From contig DESK01000041.1 of NCBI GenBank assembly GCA_002361955.1, positions 1 to 64,000 on the forward strand: a stretch of DNA of 64,000 nucleotides, read 5' to 3'. The DNA is from Lachnospiraceae bacterium UBA3316 (GTDB lineage Bacteria; Bacillota; Clostridia; Lachnospirales; Lachnospiraceae). This document shows positions 42,836 through 51,480 of the stretch, in pieces (positions within the stretch are counted from its first letter, which is position 1; each line of letters starts with the position of its first letter). Below the pieces are notes generated by a model. The model was given only the letters and a program-made list of their open reading frames with translations, was not told where the DNA came from and did not search any database. A program made the position numbers and the translations under genes.

Positions 42836-43765
42836 TTACTCTTCTATATGAAACAGCGCGTTGACAAATTCATCTGCGTCAAATTTCTGCAGGTCGTCGA
42901 TACTTTCCCCCACTCCGATATATTTCACCGGAATGCCAAGTTCTGAGTGGATGGCCACAGCGATTCCGCCTTTGGCCGTACCGTCCAGCTTTGTGAGGAT
43001 GATTCCTGTGATATCAGCCACCTCGCTGAACTCCCTGGCCTGGGCCAGAGCATTCTGTCCCGTAGTACCGTCCAGAACTACGAGGGTTTCCCGGAAAGCC
43101 TCCGGGTATTCCCTGTCGATGATCCTATTGATCTTTCCAAGCTCCGCCATCAGATTTTTTTTGTTGTGCAGCCTTCCGGCAGTGTCGCACAGCAGCACAT
43201 CCGCTTTGCGGGCTTTTGCCGCCTGAATCGCGTCATACACCACAGCCGCCGGATCGGAGCCTTCTTGATGGGCCACGATATCCACTCCGGCCCTGTGGGC
43301 CCATTCGGTGAGCTGTTCTCCTGCCGCCGCCCGGAAGGTATCCGCAGCCGCGATTACGACGCGTTTTCCCTGATCCTTTAGCTTTCCGGCAAGCTTTCCC
43401 ACGCTGGTGGTTTTTCCCACGCCGTTGACGCCGATGACCAGAACGACGGATTGCCTGTTTTCAAACTCATAAGCCGTCTCGCCTACGTTCATTTGTTCTT
43501 TGATGCTTTCGATCAAAAGCTGTTTACATTCGGAGGGTTCTTTGATTTTCTGTTCCTTTACCCTGCGCTTCAGATCCTCGATGATGGCCGTTGTGGCGTT
43601 GATCCCCAGATCGCCCATCACCAGGATTTCTTCTATCTCATCATAAAAATCGTCGTCAATACTGGAAAATCCGCTGAAAATATTGTCGATGCTTGATACA
43701 ATATTATTTCGCGTCTTAGTCAATCCCTCTACCAGACGCCTGAAAAATCCTTTTTTCTCTTCCAT
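42836..43765 (-). CDS. ftsY: Signal recognition particle receptor FtsY
   Basis: SRP receptor GTPase at the membrane. Start chosen at MEEKKGFFRRL (309 aa), 6 nt after GAGGAGG; longer starts lack an SD. GVNGVGKTTSVGKLAG near 113, DTAGRLHNKKNL near 194 and TKLDGTAKGGIA near 259 mark the NG domain. The acidic A domain is almost absent, as in many Firmicutes. Confidence 0.97.
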   Translation of the reverse strand: MEEKKGFFRRLVEGLTKTRNNIVSSIDNIFSGFSSIDDDFYDEIEEILVMGDLGINATTAIIEDLKRRVKEQKIKEPSECKQLLIESIKEQMNVGETAYEFENRQSVVLVIGVNGVGKTTSVGKLAGKLKDQGKRVVIAAADTFRAAAGEQLTEWAHRAGVDIVAHQEGSDPAAVVYDAIQAAKARKADVLLCDTAGRLHNKKNLMAELGKINRIIDREYPEAFRETLVVLDGTTGQNALAQAREFSEVADITGIILTKLDGTAKGGIAVAIHSELGIPVKYIGVGESIDDLQKFDADEFVNALFHIEE

Positions 43766-43835
43766 ATTCTGCCTCCTCTTCTTTAGCCCCGCAGGCTTTC
43801 GGGAAGTCCTATGATCCACGGCAGTTAGCAGCCGT

Positions 43836-43872
43836 TTCACTTGTCTTAGCTTCCGTCTGCTGTGTGAAACAG
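43836..43872. repeat. Palindrome between ftsY and smc
   Basis: GTTTCAC (43836-43842) and the inverted GTGTGAAAC near 43861-43870 flank a short spacer. No U-tract. Could be a weak processing hairpin; unrelated in sequence to the 83-bp repeat. Confidence 0.3.
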
Positions 43873-43896
43873 GTCACCAATTACCGCAGGACATAA

Positions 43897-46800
43897 CTAT
43901 GCTTCCAGATCGTCCTCCAGGAGATTGACGGATACCAGGGCTGACACACCTTTTTCCTGCATGGTAATGCCATAGAGCCGGTCTGCTGCTGCCATTGTGC
44001 CTCGTCTATGAGTTATAATAATAAACTGCGTGTTCTTTGTCAACTTTTTCAGATAGTTTGCGTATCTGGATACATTGGATTCGTCGAGTGCCGCCTCGAT
44101 TTCATCCAGCAGGCAGAAGGGGGAGGGCTTCAGGTTCTGGATGGCAAAAAGCAGTGCAATAGCCGTAAGGGCTTTCTCGCCGCCTGACATCTGCATCATG
44201 TTTTGCAGTTTCTTTCCCGGCGGCTGTGAGATGATCCGTATGCCCGCTTCCAGGATGTCCTCGTCCTCCACCAGCTCCAGGCTGCCCTTCCCGCCGCCGA
44301 AAAGCTGTTTGAATGCTTTGTCAAACTCTGCCTGGATCAGGGCGAAGCGGTCGCGGAACTGGGTCCGCATCCCTTCGTCCAGTTCTTCGATAATCTCAAG
44401 AAGGGCCTGTTCTGATTTCACCAGGTCGTCGTGCTGGGTGCTCAGGAAGGTATGGCGCTCGGACAGCTCTTTGAAGTCCTCGATGGCGTTTACATTGACA
44501 TTTCCAAGGCCCTTGATCTCTCCTTTTAAGGTCTGGATGGCCTTTTTCATCTGGGCGGGATCGCTGCAGGCCTCGTTTTTCAGATCTGCCGCGCTTCCTG
44601 CCCCCAGGCCATATTCCTCCCACATATAATTCACCTGAGAGTCTTTCGCTTCCTCCAGCTTTTCTAACTGGGCGTTCAGGCGGAAATTTTCTTTATCCAG
44701 AAGGCTGATCTGCTCAGACAGCTCTTCCCGTTTGGAAAAGAAGGATTTGTGGGTAGTGTTCAGCCCTTCCCGCTGGGCTGCCAGTCGTTCAAGCTCCTCC
44801 TGGGAGGCCAGCCCTGACGCGTCTAAAAGCTCCATCTGCTCTGTGATGCCCTGAATAGCGGCCTCTTTCGTTAGAATATCCTGGGAACCGGCGCTGATTC
44901 CTTCCGTTATCTGGACGCGCTCGTTCTCCAGAACGGAAAGCTCCCCGCTGATACGCTCCATATTCTGGCGGATGAAGGCTGCTTTCTGCCTGACCTCCTG
45001 AAGCTTCAGATGGATGGCTTCCGACTGGACGTTCTGGGCCTCCTGGGCTTCCCGCTCGGCCTCCTGCTGTTTTTGAAGCTTCCGGATCTCATCCTCCAGG
45101 GATTTCTCCGTTTCCAGAGAATGTTCCATCTCCTGGCTGATGGCTGACTGCTCGGCACGGATCTGGGCAGACTGCTCTTCAATTTCTGCGTTCTCTGCCT
45201 TTAGCTGGCCAAAGCTTTTCTGGGTCTCATCCTTTCGGGATTCCATCTGGGAGATCTCCAATTTGACCGTATTCTGGAGCAGGTACTCTTTTTGAAGCTG
45301 CTCATTCAGCTCCACGATCCTATCGCGGTACTCTCCACGGATTCTCCTGTTTTCGTCTATTTTTGCCCGCCATGTCTCCAGATCTTTTTTCAGCAGGGAG
45401 ACGCTTTCCTCCAGCTCTTCCATCTCTCTGCGGCGTCCCAGCAGGTTGCTGCTGTTTTTAAACGCGCCTCCCGTCATGGAGCCGCCGGGATTTAAGGATT
45501 CGCCCTCCAGGGTAACGATCCGAAGGCTGTACTGGTATTTTCTGTTTAGGGCGATGGCATTGTCTATGGTGTCCGCCACCACGGTTCTTCCCAGAAGATA
45601 GGTTACCAGGCCTGCGTACTTTGCGTCGGCTTGCACCAGGCTGCTGGCAAGGCCGATCACCCCGCGTTCTTTTAACGCCCTGTCATTGTGAAACAGATTT
45701 TTATTTCCGATGCTTGTCAGGGGAAGGAAGGTGGCGCGCCCGTATTTATTGCGTTTCAGGAACTCGATCATCCGCTTGGCGGTGTCTTCGTCTTCCGTGA
45801 CAATGTTCTGGATGCTTCCTCCAAGGGCTGTTTCGATAGCCGTCTCGTAGGTTTTGTCCACCTTGATCAGATCGGCCACTACGCCCAGGAGCCCTTTTTC
45901 CCTGTTCTTCTGCTCCATTACCCGGCGGATGCTGTTTCCGTAGCCGTCGTACCGCTCGGTAATATTTCGAAGGGTCTCCAGCCGGGAGGATTCTCTGTGG
46001 TAAGCCGTCTGTCCCGTTTCCACCTGCCTGTTTTGGGAGATCAGCTCCTGCTGGATCTCTGTCACTTTATCCTCGTATTGTTTGCTTTCGGCAAGGAGCC
46101 CTTCGATTCTGTCTGTGATCTCCTGATGCCTTTGGCGCTGCTCTCCGATCACATCCGTCTGTTCCGACTCCTGGCTTTTCAGAAGAAGAACCTTTTGGCT
46201 GATCTCTGCCTTGCGTATCTGAAGCTGCTCCATCATGGTGTCGTACCGCTGCAGCTTTCCTTTTGTGGAAGCTCTCTGGTTCAGCAGGGAGATGATGGCG
46301 TTTTTTCCCTTTTCAATCTCCCGTTCCAGATGGGAGAGACTGGCCTGCAGCGCCTCCGTTTCCAGCCTGGAATCCTCCTCGGAATCTTCCGCCGCCTTTA
46401 ATTCCGCCTTTAACCCGCAGAGGCCCTCTTCTTCATCCGTCTGCTGCCTTTTTTTTGTTTCCATGTCCTGGTCAATGGCATTCAGCCTGTTTTGCAGATG
46501 CTCTTCGTTCAGCCTCGCTGTATTGATCTGCTCCTTTAAGACATTGACCCGTCCCTCAAGCTGCTGCTTTTGGATCTGCTGTTCTGCCGCCTTATTTCGC
46601 TCTTCATTCATGCGGCTGTCGAGAGCCTCAAGCTCGCCTTCCGTCTTGTCATAGGCCTGCTTTGCGGCGTCATAGGCCTTTTTCGCTTCCTCCATCTCCC
46701 CGGTGGAGATAGCCAGCTTTTGTTCTGTGTTCTTCAGGGCTTGCCGTATGCGCTCCATTTCCAGCAGGAACATGTTTACATCGTAGACCTTCAGCTCCTC

Positions 46801-47457
46801 TTTCTTTTTCAGATAGATTTTCGCTGTTTCTGCCTGGCGCTCCATAGGCCCCAGCTGTTTGGTCAGCTCACTTAAAATATCGTTGACCCTGACCAGGTTC
46901 TGCTGTTCATCCTCCAGCTTTTTCTCCGCCGTATGCTTCCGGCGCTTGAATTTGACGATCCCGACGGCTTCGTCAAAAAGCTCCCGGCGTTCCTCCGGTT
47001 TTCCGCTGAGGATTTTGTCAATCTGGCCCTGGCCGATGATGGAGTAGCCTTCTTTTCCGATTCCCGTGTCGTAGAAAAGCTCATTGACATCCTTCAGGCG
47101 GCAGGATGTGCCGTTTATCAGATATTCACTTTCTCCGGAACGGTATACCCTTCTGGCTACCGTTACCTCGCTGTATTCAATAGGGAGAACGTGGTCGGAG
47201 TTGTCCAGGGTAATCGCCACATAGGCGTATCCCAGGGGCTTTCTGTTCTCCGTCCCGGCAAAGATGACGTCCTGCATACTGGAGCCGCGCAGGCTTTTTG
47301 CGCTTTGCTCGCCTAAGACCCAGCGCACCGCGTCTGCGACGTTGCTTTTTCCGCTGCCGTTTGGTCCCACGATGCCGGTGATTCCGTTGTGAAATTGAAA
47401 TACAATCCTGTTCGCAAAGGATTTAAAGCCTTGCACCTCAATCTTTTTTAGATACAT
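43897..47457 (-). CDS. smc: Chromosome partition/condensin protein SMC
   Basis: ATP-driven DNA loop extruder. N-terminal Walker A GPNGSGKSN near 32, coiled coil about 170-500, hinge about 510-670 (with GGSMTGGAF), second coiled coil, then signature QMSGGEKALTA near 1090 and Walker B CLLDEIEAALD near 1116. 1186 aa is full length. The start overlaps the rnc stop by 20 bp, the conserved rnc-smc-ftsY order. Confidence 0.97.
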   Translation of the reverse strand: MYLKKIEVQGFKSFANRIVFQFHNGITGIVGPNGSGKSNVADAVRWVLGEQSAKSLRGSSMQDVIFAGTENRKPLGYAYVAITLDNSDHVLPIEYSEVTVARRVYRSGESEYLINGTSCRLKDVNELFYDTGIGKEGYSIIGQGQIDKILSGKPEERRELFDEAVGIVKFKRRKHTAEKKLEDEQQNLVRVNDILSELTKQLGPMERQAETAKIYLKKKEELKVYDVNMFLLEMERIRQALKNTEQKLAISTGEMEEAKKAYDAAKQAYDKTEGELEALDSRMNEERNKAAEQQIQKQQLEGRVNVLKEQINTARLNEEHLQNRLNAIDQDMETKKRQQTDEEEGLCGLKAELKAAEDSEEDSRLETEALQASLSHLEREIEKGKNAIISLLNQRASTKGKLQRYDTMMEQLQIRKAEISQKVLLLKSQESEQTDVIGEQRQRHQEITDRIEGLLAESKQYEDKVTEIQQELISQNRQVETGQTAYHRESSRLETLRNITERYDGYGNSIRRVMEQKNREKGLLGVVADLIKVDKTYETAIETALGGSIQNIVTEDEDTAKRMIEFLKRNKYGRATFLPLTSIGNKNLFHNDRALKERGVIGLASSLVQADAKYAGLVTYLLGRTVVADTIDNAIALNRKYQYSLRIVTLEGESLNPGGSMTGGAFKNSSNLLGRRREMEELEESVSLLKKDLETWRAKIDENRRIRGEYRDRIVELNEQLQKEYLLQNTVKLEISQMESRKDETQKSFGQLKAENAEIEEQSAQIRAEQSAISQEMEHSLETEKSLEDEIRKLQKQQEAEREAQEAQNVQSEAIHLKLQEVRQKAAFIRQNMERISGELSVLENERVQITEGISAGSQDILTKEAAIQGITEQMELLDASGLASQEELERLAAQREGLNTTHKSFFSKREELSEQISLLDKENFRLNAQLEKLEEAKDSQVNYMWEEYGLGAGSAADLKNEACSDPAQMKKAIQTLKGEIKGLGNVNVNAIEDFKELSERHTFLSTQHDDLVKSEQALLEIIEELDEGMRTQFRDRFALIQAEFDKAFKQLFGGGKGSLELVEDEDILEAGIRIISQPPGKKLQNMMQMSGGEKALTAIALLFAIQNLKPSPFCLLDEIEAALDESNVSRYANYLKKLTKNTQFIIITHRRGTMAAADRLYGITMQEKGVSALVSVNLLEDDLEA

Positions 47458-48157
47458 CCGATGCCGTTCCTTTCAGTTTGATGGTTGCCTGGTAGGCAGC
47501 CTCCTGCTCCGCAGCCTTTTTTGTCCTTCCCACTCCGCGGCCGTAGGCCGTATTTCCGATCATCACGTCTACCATGAATTTCTTATCGTGATCAGGCCCC
47601 TGTTCACCGACCAGCTGATAGGAAATCTCCTCGCCTTTAAAATCTCCCTGTACGATTTCCTGCAAAATAGTCTTGCTATCATAAAAGAGTTTTTTATGCT
47701 CAATATCCGTCAGAATAAATCTCTGCACAAATTCTTTTGCACTAGCAAAACCACCATCCAGGTAAATGGCCCCGATCAACGCTTCCATGGCGTCGGAGAC
47801 AATGGAATCCCGGTATCTTCCGCCGGTTCGCTCCTCCCCTTTTCCCAGGAGAAGATAAGCGCCCAGATCCAGTTCTCTGGTGCACAGGGCCAGCGTGGGC
47901 TCGCATACGATACTTGCCCGCAGTTTTGTCATATCTCCTTCCGGCAGGTTCGGATACTGAAAATAAAGGAACTCACTGCTGACAATTTCCAGCACTGCGT
48001 CCCCCAGAAATTCCAGCCGTTCGTTGTCATGGATTTTCTCACGTTTATGTTCATTGGCATAAGAACTGTGGGTCAGCGCCTGCTTAAACAGGGAAAAATC
48101 CTGAAAAGTATAACCTGCTTTTTTCTCTAATTCCTTCAAATCCTGATTTTTTAACAT
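47438..48157 (-). CDS. rnc: Ribonuclease III
   Basis: Double-strand RNA endonuclease for rRNA and mRNA processing. Start taken at MLKNQDLKELEKKAGYTF (239 aa), 6 nt after GGAGG; upstream in-frame ATGs lie in the terminator region. Catalytic motif NERLEFLGDAVLE near 44, second acidic set DAMEALIGAIYLDGG near 115 and C-terminal dsRBD with GVGRTKKAAEQEAA. Confidence 0.96.
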   Translation of the reverse strand: MLKNQDLKELEKKAGYTFQDFSLFKQALTHSSYANEHKREKIHDNERLEFLGDAVLEIVSSEFLYFQYPNLPEGDMTKLRASIVCEPTLALCTRELDLGAYLLLGKGEERTGGRYRDSIVSDAMEALIGAIYLDGGFASAKEFVQRFILTDIEHKKLFYDSKTILQEIVQGDFKGEEISYQLVGEQGPDHDKKFMVDVMIGNTAYGRGVGRTKKAAEQEAAYQATIKLKGTASDVSKKD

Positions 48158-48183
48158 GTCTCTCCTCCCTGCTGACATATAGA

Positions 48184-48208
48184 AAGGGTGCTGCATGGCA
48201 GCACCCTT
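48184..48208 (-). terminator. Terminator-like hairpin between acpP and rnc
   Basis: AAGGGTGCTG (48184-48193) and CAGCACCCTT (48199-48208), a perfect 10-bp stem with a 5-nt loop; the U-tract on the minus strand is short (TTTCT). Confidence 0.6.
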
Positions 48209-48259
48209 GGTTTGCTTTTGCCGTAACCGGCGTGTCATAGCTGCTTTTTCGGAAACCCC

Positions 48260-48493
48260 TTACGCATTGACCGCGTTTTTGATCTGTTCCACGGCATCTC
48301 CCACAGAAACGATCTTTTCCGCTTCCTCATTGGGTATCTCGATATCAAATTCTTCCTCGATACCCATGATGATCTGGAATACATCCAGAGAGTCGGCTCC
48401 TAAGTCATCTACGAAGGTCGTATCCATTGTAATTTCATCCGCATCCACATTTAATACTTCTGCAATGATTTTCTGTAATTTTTCAAATTCCAT
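48260..48493 (-). CDS. acpP: Acyl carrier protein
   Basis: 77-aa acidic four-helix carrier for fatty acid synthesis. The phosphopantetheine Ser35 is in LGADSLD. 20 bp after plsX, the usual plsX-acpP pairing. Confidence 0.97.
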   Translation of the reverse strand: MEFEKLQKIIAEVLNVDADEITMDTTFVDDLGADSLDVFQIIMGIEEEFDIEIPNEEAEKIVSVGDAVEQIKNAVNA

Positions 48494-48513
48494 GTTTTCT
48501 TTCCTCTCAATTC

Positions 48514-49524
48514 CTATTTCGTTAATACGATGTTTTCTTTGATCCTGTCATTGATCTTTTGTTGTTTGAACTGTACGCACTGGATGATGGAATTTTTGAT
48601 CTCCAGTGCCTTTGAGCTGCCATGAGACTTTACAACCAGCCCGTTTAATCCCAAGAGCGGCGCGCCGCCGTACTGGCTGGCATCGAAACTCTTTAAGGTC
48701 TGCTTCAGTGCGGGTTTTACAAGCAATGCGCCGAGCTTTGAGCGGATGCTTCCCATCATGCCTTCCTTCACCTTGCTGATCAGCGTGGCGCCCACGCCTT
48801 CATACAGCTTCAGGATGACATTTCCCACAAAGGCCTCGCACACAATGACATCACAGACGCCTGCCGGTATATCTCTGGCTTCTACGCTTCCGATGAAGTT
48901 GATCTCTTCACAGGCTTTGAGCAGGGGGAATGTTTCTTTTACAAGGGCATTTCCTTTCTCCTCCTCTGCGCCGATATTTACAATACCGACCCGTGGGTTT
49001 TTGATTCCCACGATATGTTCCATGTAAATGGAACCCATTCTGGCAAACTGTACCAGATGGGACGGTCTGGCATCTACATTTGCCCCGCAGTCGATGAGAA
49101 GTGCGACGCCATCCTTTGTAGGGATCAGCGGCGCTAAGGGAGGTCTCTCGATCCCTTTGATCCGCCCAACGATCAGCTGGCCGCCTACCAGTATGGCTCC
49201 GCTGCTGCCCGATGAAACAAAGGCGTCTGCCTCTCCACGCTTTACCATATTCATCCCGACTACGATAGATGAATCTTTTTTTCTCCGAATGGCCATCACG
49301 GGCGGCTCGGCCGTCTCAATGACCTCTTCTGCGTGGACGATCTCCACTCTGTCTTTGGGAAAGGTATAGTTCGTCAGCTCTTTTTCGATGACTTCCTTTT
49401 TTCCCGCAAGATAGATGAAAATATCTTCCCGTTCATTGACAGCTTCTATGGCGCCTTTCACGATTTCTTCCGGCGCGTTGTCTCCGCCCATGGCGTCCAC
49501 AACTACCTTCACTAAATCCTGCAT
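48514..49524 (-). CDS. plsX: Phosphate acyltransferase PlsX
   Basis: Makes acyl-phosphate from acyl-ACP, the donor for PlsY (27328). Family landmarks: VVVDAMGGDNAP near 7, SSGSSGAILVGGQLIVGRIKG near 104 and the C-terminal GGAPLLGLNGLVVKSHGSS. 336 aa; AGGAGG SD 7 nt before the ATG. Confidence 0.96.
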   Translation of the reverse strand: MQDLVKVVVDAMGGDNAPEEIVKGAIEAVNEREDIFIYLAGKKEVIEKELTNYTFPKDRVEIVHAEEVIETAEPPVMAIRRKKDSSIVVGMNMVKRGEADAFVSSGSSGAILVGGQLIVGRIKGIERPPLAPLIPTKDGVALLIDCGANVDARPSHLVQFARMGSIYMEHIVGIKNPRVGIVNIGAEEEKGNALVKETFPLLKACEEINFIGSVEARDIPAGVCDVIVCEAFVGNVILKLYEGVGATLISKVKEGMMGSIRSKLGALLVKPALKQTLKSFDASQYGGAPLLGLNGLVVKSHGSSKALEIKNSIIQCVQFKQQKINDRIKENIVLTK

Positions 49525-49550
49525 AATCTTTCCTCCTGTTTTCTAAAGAT

Positions 49551-49579
49551 AATATACTAGACATCATTCTAAAAATCAA
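49551..49579 (-). promoter_or_regulatory. plsX-acpP promoter
   Basis: Minus-strand TTGATT (49574-49579), 17-bp spacer, TATATT (49551-49556). Confidence 0.55.
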
Positions 49580-49640
49580 CCCATATTTTACGGCTGTTTT
49601 TTCGTTCACAGTGGCATGCAAAAATCCATAAAAAGAGATC

Positions 49641-49685
49641 AAAAAAATCCAGTCCCGCACATGGAGCTGCAAAGGGCTGGATTTT
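49641..49685 (-). terminator. Terminator of the cytidylate-kinase-like gene
   Basis: AAATCCAG (49645-49652) pairs with CTGGATTT (49677-49684), with T7 following on the minus strand. Confidence 0.75.
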
Positions 49686-49701
49686 CACTTTTCTATGTCG
49701 C

Positions 49702-50187
49702 CTATATGTATTCTTTTCTCTCGAAATAGCGGATCAGGATATCTGCGCAATTTTCCACCCCAAGACGGGAGGTGTCCAGGATCATATGATAGTTATTCAC
49801 ATCGCCCCATGCCTTTCCCGTATGCTCGTGGTAGTAGTCGGCGCGCTCTCTGTCCGTTCGGGTCACTTTTTCCATAGCTTCCTCGTAGGAAAGAGATTCC
49901 AATTCCATAATCCTGTGGATTCTGTCTTCTTTGTCGGCGCATACGTAAATATTAAACGCGTTTCTCTGATCCTTGAGAATCTCCGATGCGCAGCGGCCCA
50001 GGATGATACATGGTTCCTTGGCTAACGTACGGATAGCCTCCGCTTCTTCCTCATAGGACTCCTTGTGGAGCTGTTCTTCCACAAATGCTTTATCATATAC
50101 GGGTACAGACAGTCTTTCGGACAACTCCCTGGCGATAATACTGGCGCCGGTACCGAATCTGCGGCTGATCGTAATTACTAAATTCAT
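49702..50187 (-). CDS. Compact cytidylate-kinase-like protein
   Basis: 161-aa protein of the cytidylate kinase-like family: opening MNLVITISRRFGTGASIIAREL, then VPVYDKAFVEE, CIILGRCASEIL near 65 and TRTDRERADYY near 110. Family members usually run about 200 aa; the roughly 40-residue stretch between the YDK and GRCA motifs is missing here, and the P-loop is GTGAS instead of GSGGR. It may have altered substrate use or be regulatory. It sits alone between plsX and rpmF, where it breaks the common gene order, with the palindromic repeat upstream. Confidence 0.8.
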   Translation of the reverse strand: MNLVITISRRFGTGASIIARELSERLSVPVYDKAFVEEQLHKESYEEEAEAIRTLAKEPCIILGRCASEILKDQRNAFNIYVCADKEDRIHRIMELESLSYEEAMEKVTRTDRERADYYHEHTGKAWGDVNNYHMILDTSRLGVENCADILIRYFERKEYI

Positions 50188-50329
50188 ATGAATCCCTCCC
50201 CTGTTTTAATTCCTGCGAGCATGGCCATCTGCCGTGTCTGCACAGGCAATGGCAAATGCTGCGGGGTCTTTGACTTCTGTGAGTGGTATGCTTCCGATTA
50301 TACCACTTACTCAGAGAAAATCCTAGTAA

Positions 50330-50361
50330 AAAAAGAAAAAACCTTTCGGAAATCCGAAAGG
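50330..50361 (-). terminator. Terminator after yceD-rpmF
   Basis: CCTTTCGGA (50342-50350) and TCCGAAAGG (50353-50361) form a tight 9-bp stem followed by a long T-rich run on the minus strand. Confidence 0.8.
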
Positions 50362-50365
50362 CTGG

Positions 50366-50496
50366 TTACTGTTCACGCAGGTCTGTGCATTTACTGCACA
50401 GACCGTAAGAAAATGATCCAAGTGTGAGCAAATCCCATTCGCGAAGCGAATTTCAGATGGATTTGCGAATGTTACTGTGAACGAAGTGAACGGTAA
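50366..50496. repeat. Palindromic dispersed repeat, copy 2 (131 bp)
   Basis: Ends TTACTGTTCAC (50366-50376) and GTGAACGGTAA (50486-50496). The right-hand part (50496 down to about 50430) is the inverted match of copy 1; the left part carries about 50 extra bp with its own hairpin (GGTCTGTGCA/TGCACAGACC). The rest of the 50188-50519 gap holds a TATAAT box (about 50293-50298) for the gene at 49702 and nothing else I recognise. Confidence 0.72.
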
Positions 50497-50519
50497 CAAA
50501 GGTTGTAACGGCTGGTCTA

Positions 50520-50699
50520 TTAGTCAACAGTTACGATTTCTTTTTTGTTGTATGTTCCGCAGTTCTTGCAGACTCTGTGAGACATCATCAGCTCGCCGCA
50601 CTTGCTGCATTTTACCAAGTTCGGAGCAGTCATTTTCCAGTTTGCTCTTCTCTTGTCTCTTCTTCCTTTGGAAGATTTATTCTTTGGACAGATTGACAT
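50520..50699 (-). CDS. rpmF: 50S ribosomal protein L32
   Basis: 59-aa zinc-ribbon ribosomal protein. Translation gives MSICPKNKSSKGRRDKRRAN at the start, then CSKCGELMMSHRVCKNCG with the four zinc Cys. GGAGG SD 7 nt upstream. Downstream of yceD, the conserved yceD-rpmF pair. Confidence 0.96.
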   Translation of the reverse strand: MSICPKNKSSKGRRDKRRANWKMTAPNLVKCSKCGELMMSHRVCKNCGTYNKKEIVTVD

Positions 50700-50792
50700 G
50701 GTTTACACCTCCTTAAATTTACTAAACCTCTATAGGCAATTTGCTAATTGCTATGAATGAAAACTTCCGGGTGCGTATCGCCATCCCTGAAC

Positions 50793-51335
50793 TCAGTTTT
50801 CGCTTTGCGGAAAGGGTACTGCCCTGGAAAAAATATCACGGATCCTTGCCATTCTGGGGTCTAAATCTGTACTTTCACACTCACAGGTCTGGAAGTTTAG
50901 ATTTGCGCCGCAGGTATTGCACAGCCCTTTACAGTCCTCTTTGCATAAGACTTTCACAGGCCAATTCATCAATAGCTCGCTATAGATCAGCTTATCCACG
51001 TCCAGGTTATATCCATCAATATAATTCTGCTCGTCCAACTCTTCTGCGTTTTCTGACTGGCCAAGCTTCATATCGGCTTCTCGCTCAAAGTCCAGATGAA
51101 GCTCTGTCGCCACATACGTCAGACAGCGGCTGCAAGGAATGGTTGTCTGCAAGGACATTTTCCCTTTAATCTGCAGCTCCTGGTTTCCCTTATTCCTGAT
51201 TTGGATAGAGACGGGTGTCTTGCTCTGTATAGGAAACTCTCCTAAGCCGGAAGAAAATGTTTCCGGTTCATAGGGGACTTCTATCTGTATTATCTTTTCC
51301 TCACTGTTCGCGATTCTGGTTAAGTCAATCAGCAT
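50793..51335 (-). CDS. yceD: YceD family (DUF177) 23S rRNA accumulation protein
   Basis: 180-aa YceD/DUF177 protein implicated in 23S rRNA accumulation and always paired with rpmF. Cys pattern CSRC near 92, then CKEDCKGLCNTCG and FQTC near 135-150, a metal-binding signature. Starts a two-gene operon with a near-consensus promoter. Confidence 0.9.
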   Translation of the reverse strand: MLIDLTRIANSEEKIIQIEVPYEPETFSSGLGEFPIQSKTPVSIQIRNKGNQELQIKGKMSLQTTIPCSRCLTYVATELHLDFEREADMKLGQSENAEELDEQNYIDGYNLDVDKLIYSELLMNWPVKVLCKEDCKGLCNTCGANLNFQTCECESTDLDPRMARIRDIFSRAVPFPQSEN

Positions 51336-51363
51336 AAAGTTTTCTCCTATTCACACCTTTGCT

Positions 51364-51409
51364 ATTATAACCACGATGCAGGGGTTTGTCAAGAGAAAAT
51401 TCTTGACAA
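51364..51409 (-). promoter_or_regulatory. yceD-rpmF promoter with palindromic operator candidate
   Basis: Consensus minus-strand TTGACA (51387-51392), 17-bp spacer, TATAAT (51364-51369). TTGTCAAGA (51386-51394) and TCTTGACAA (51401-51409) are perfect inverted repeats covering the -35. Confidence 0.75.
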
Positions 51410-51415
51410 GTTTAT

Positions 51416-51469
51416 GGGCCTCCAGACATAAAAATGCAGGGAAGCATATCGTTTATGTCTGTGAGGCCC
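51416..51469 (-). terminator. Hairpin after ackA
   Basis: 51416-51432 (GGGCCTCCAGACATAAA) pairs with 51452-51469 with one bulge, a stem of 17 bp. The minus-strand tail is ATAAACTTG, not a U-tract, so it may be a processing or stabilising 3' stem rather than a classic terminator. Confidence 0.5.
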
Positions 51470-51480
51470 TTTGACTGCTA

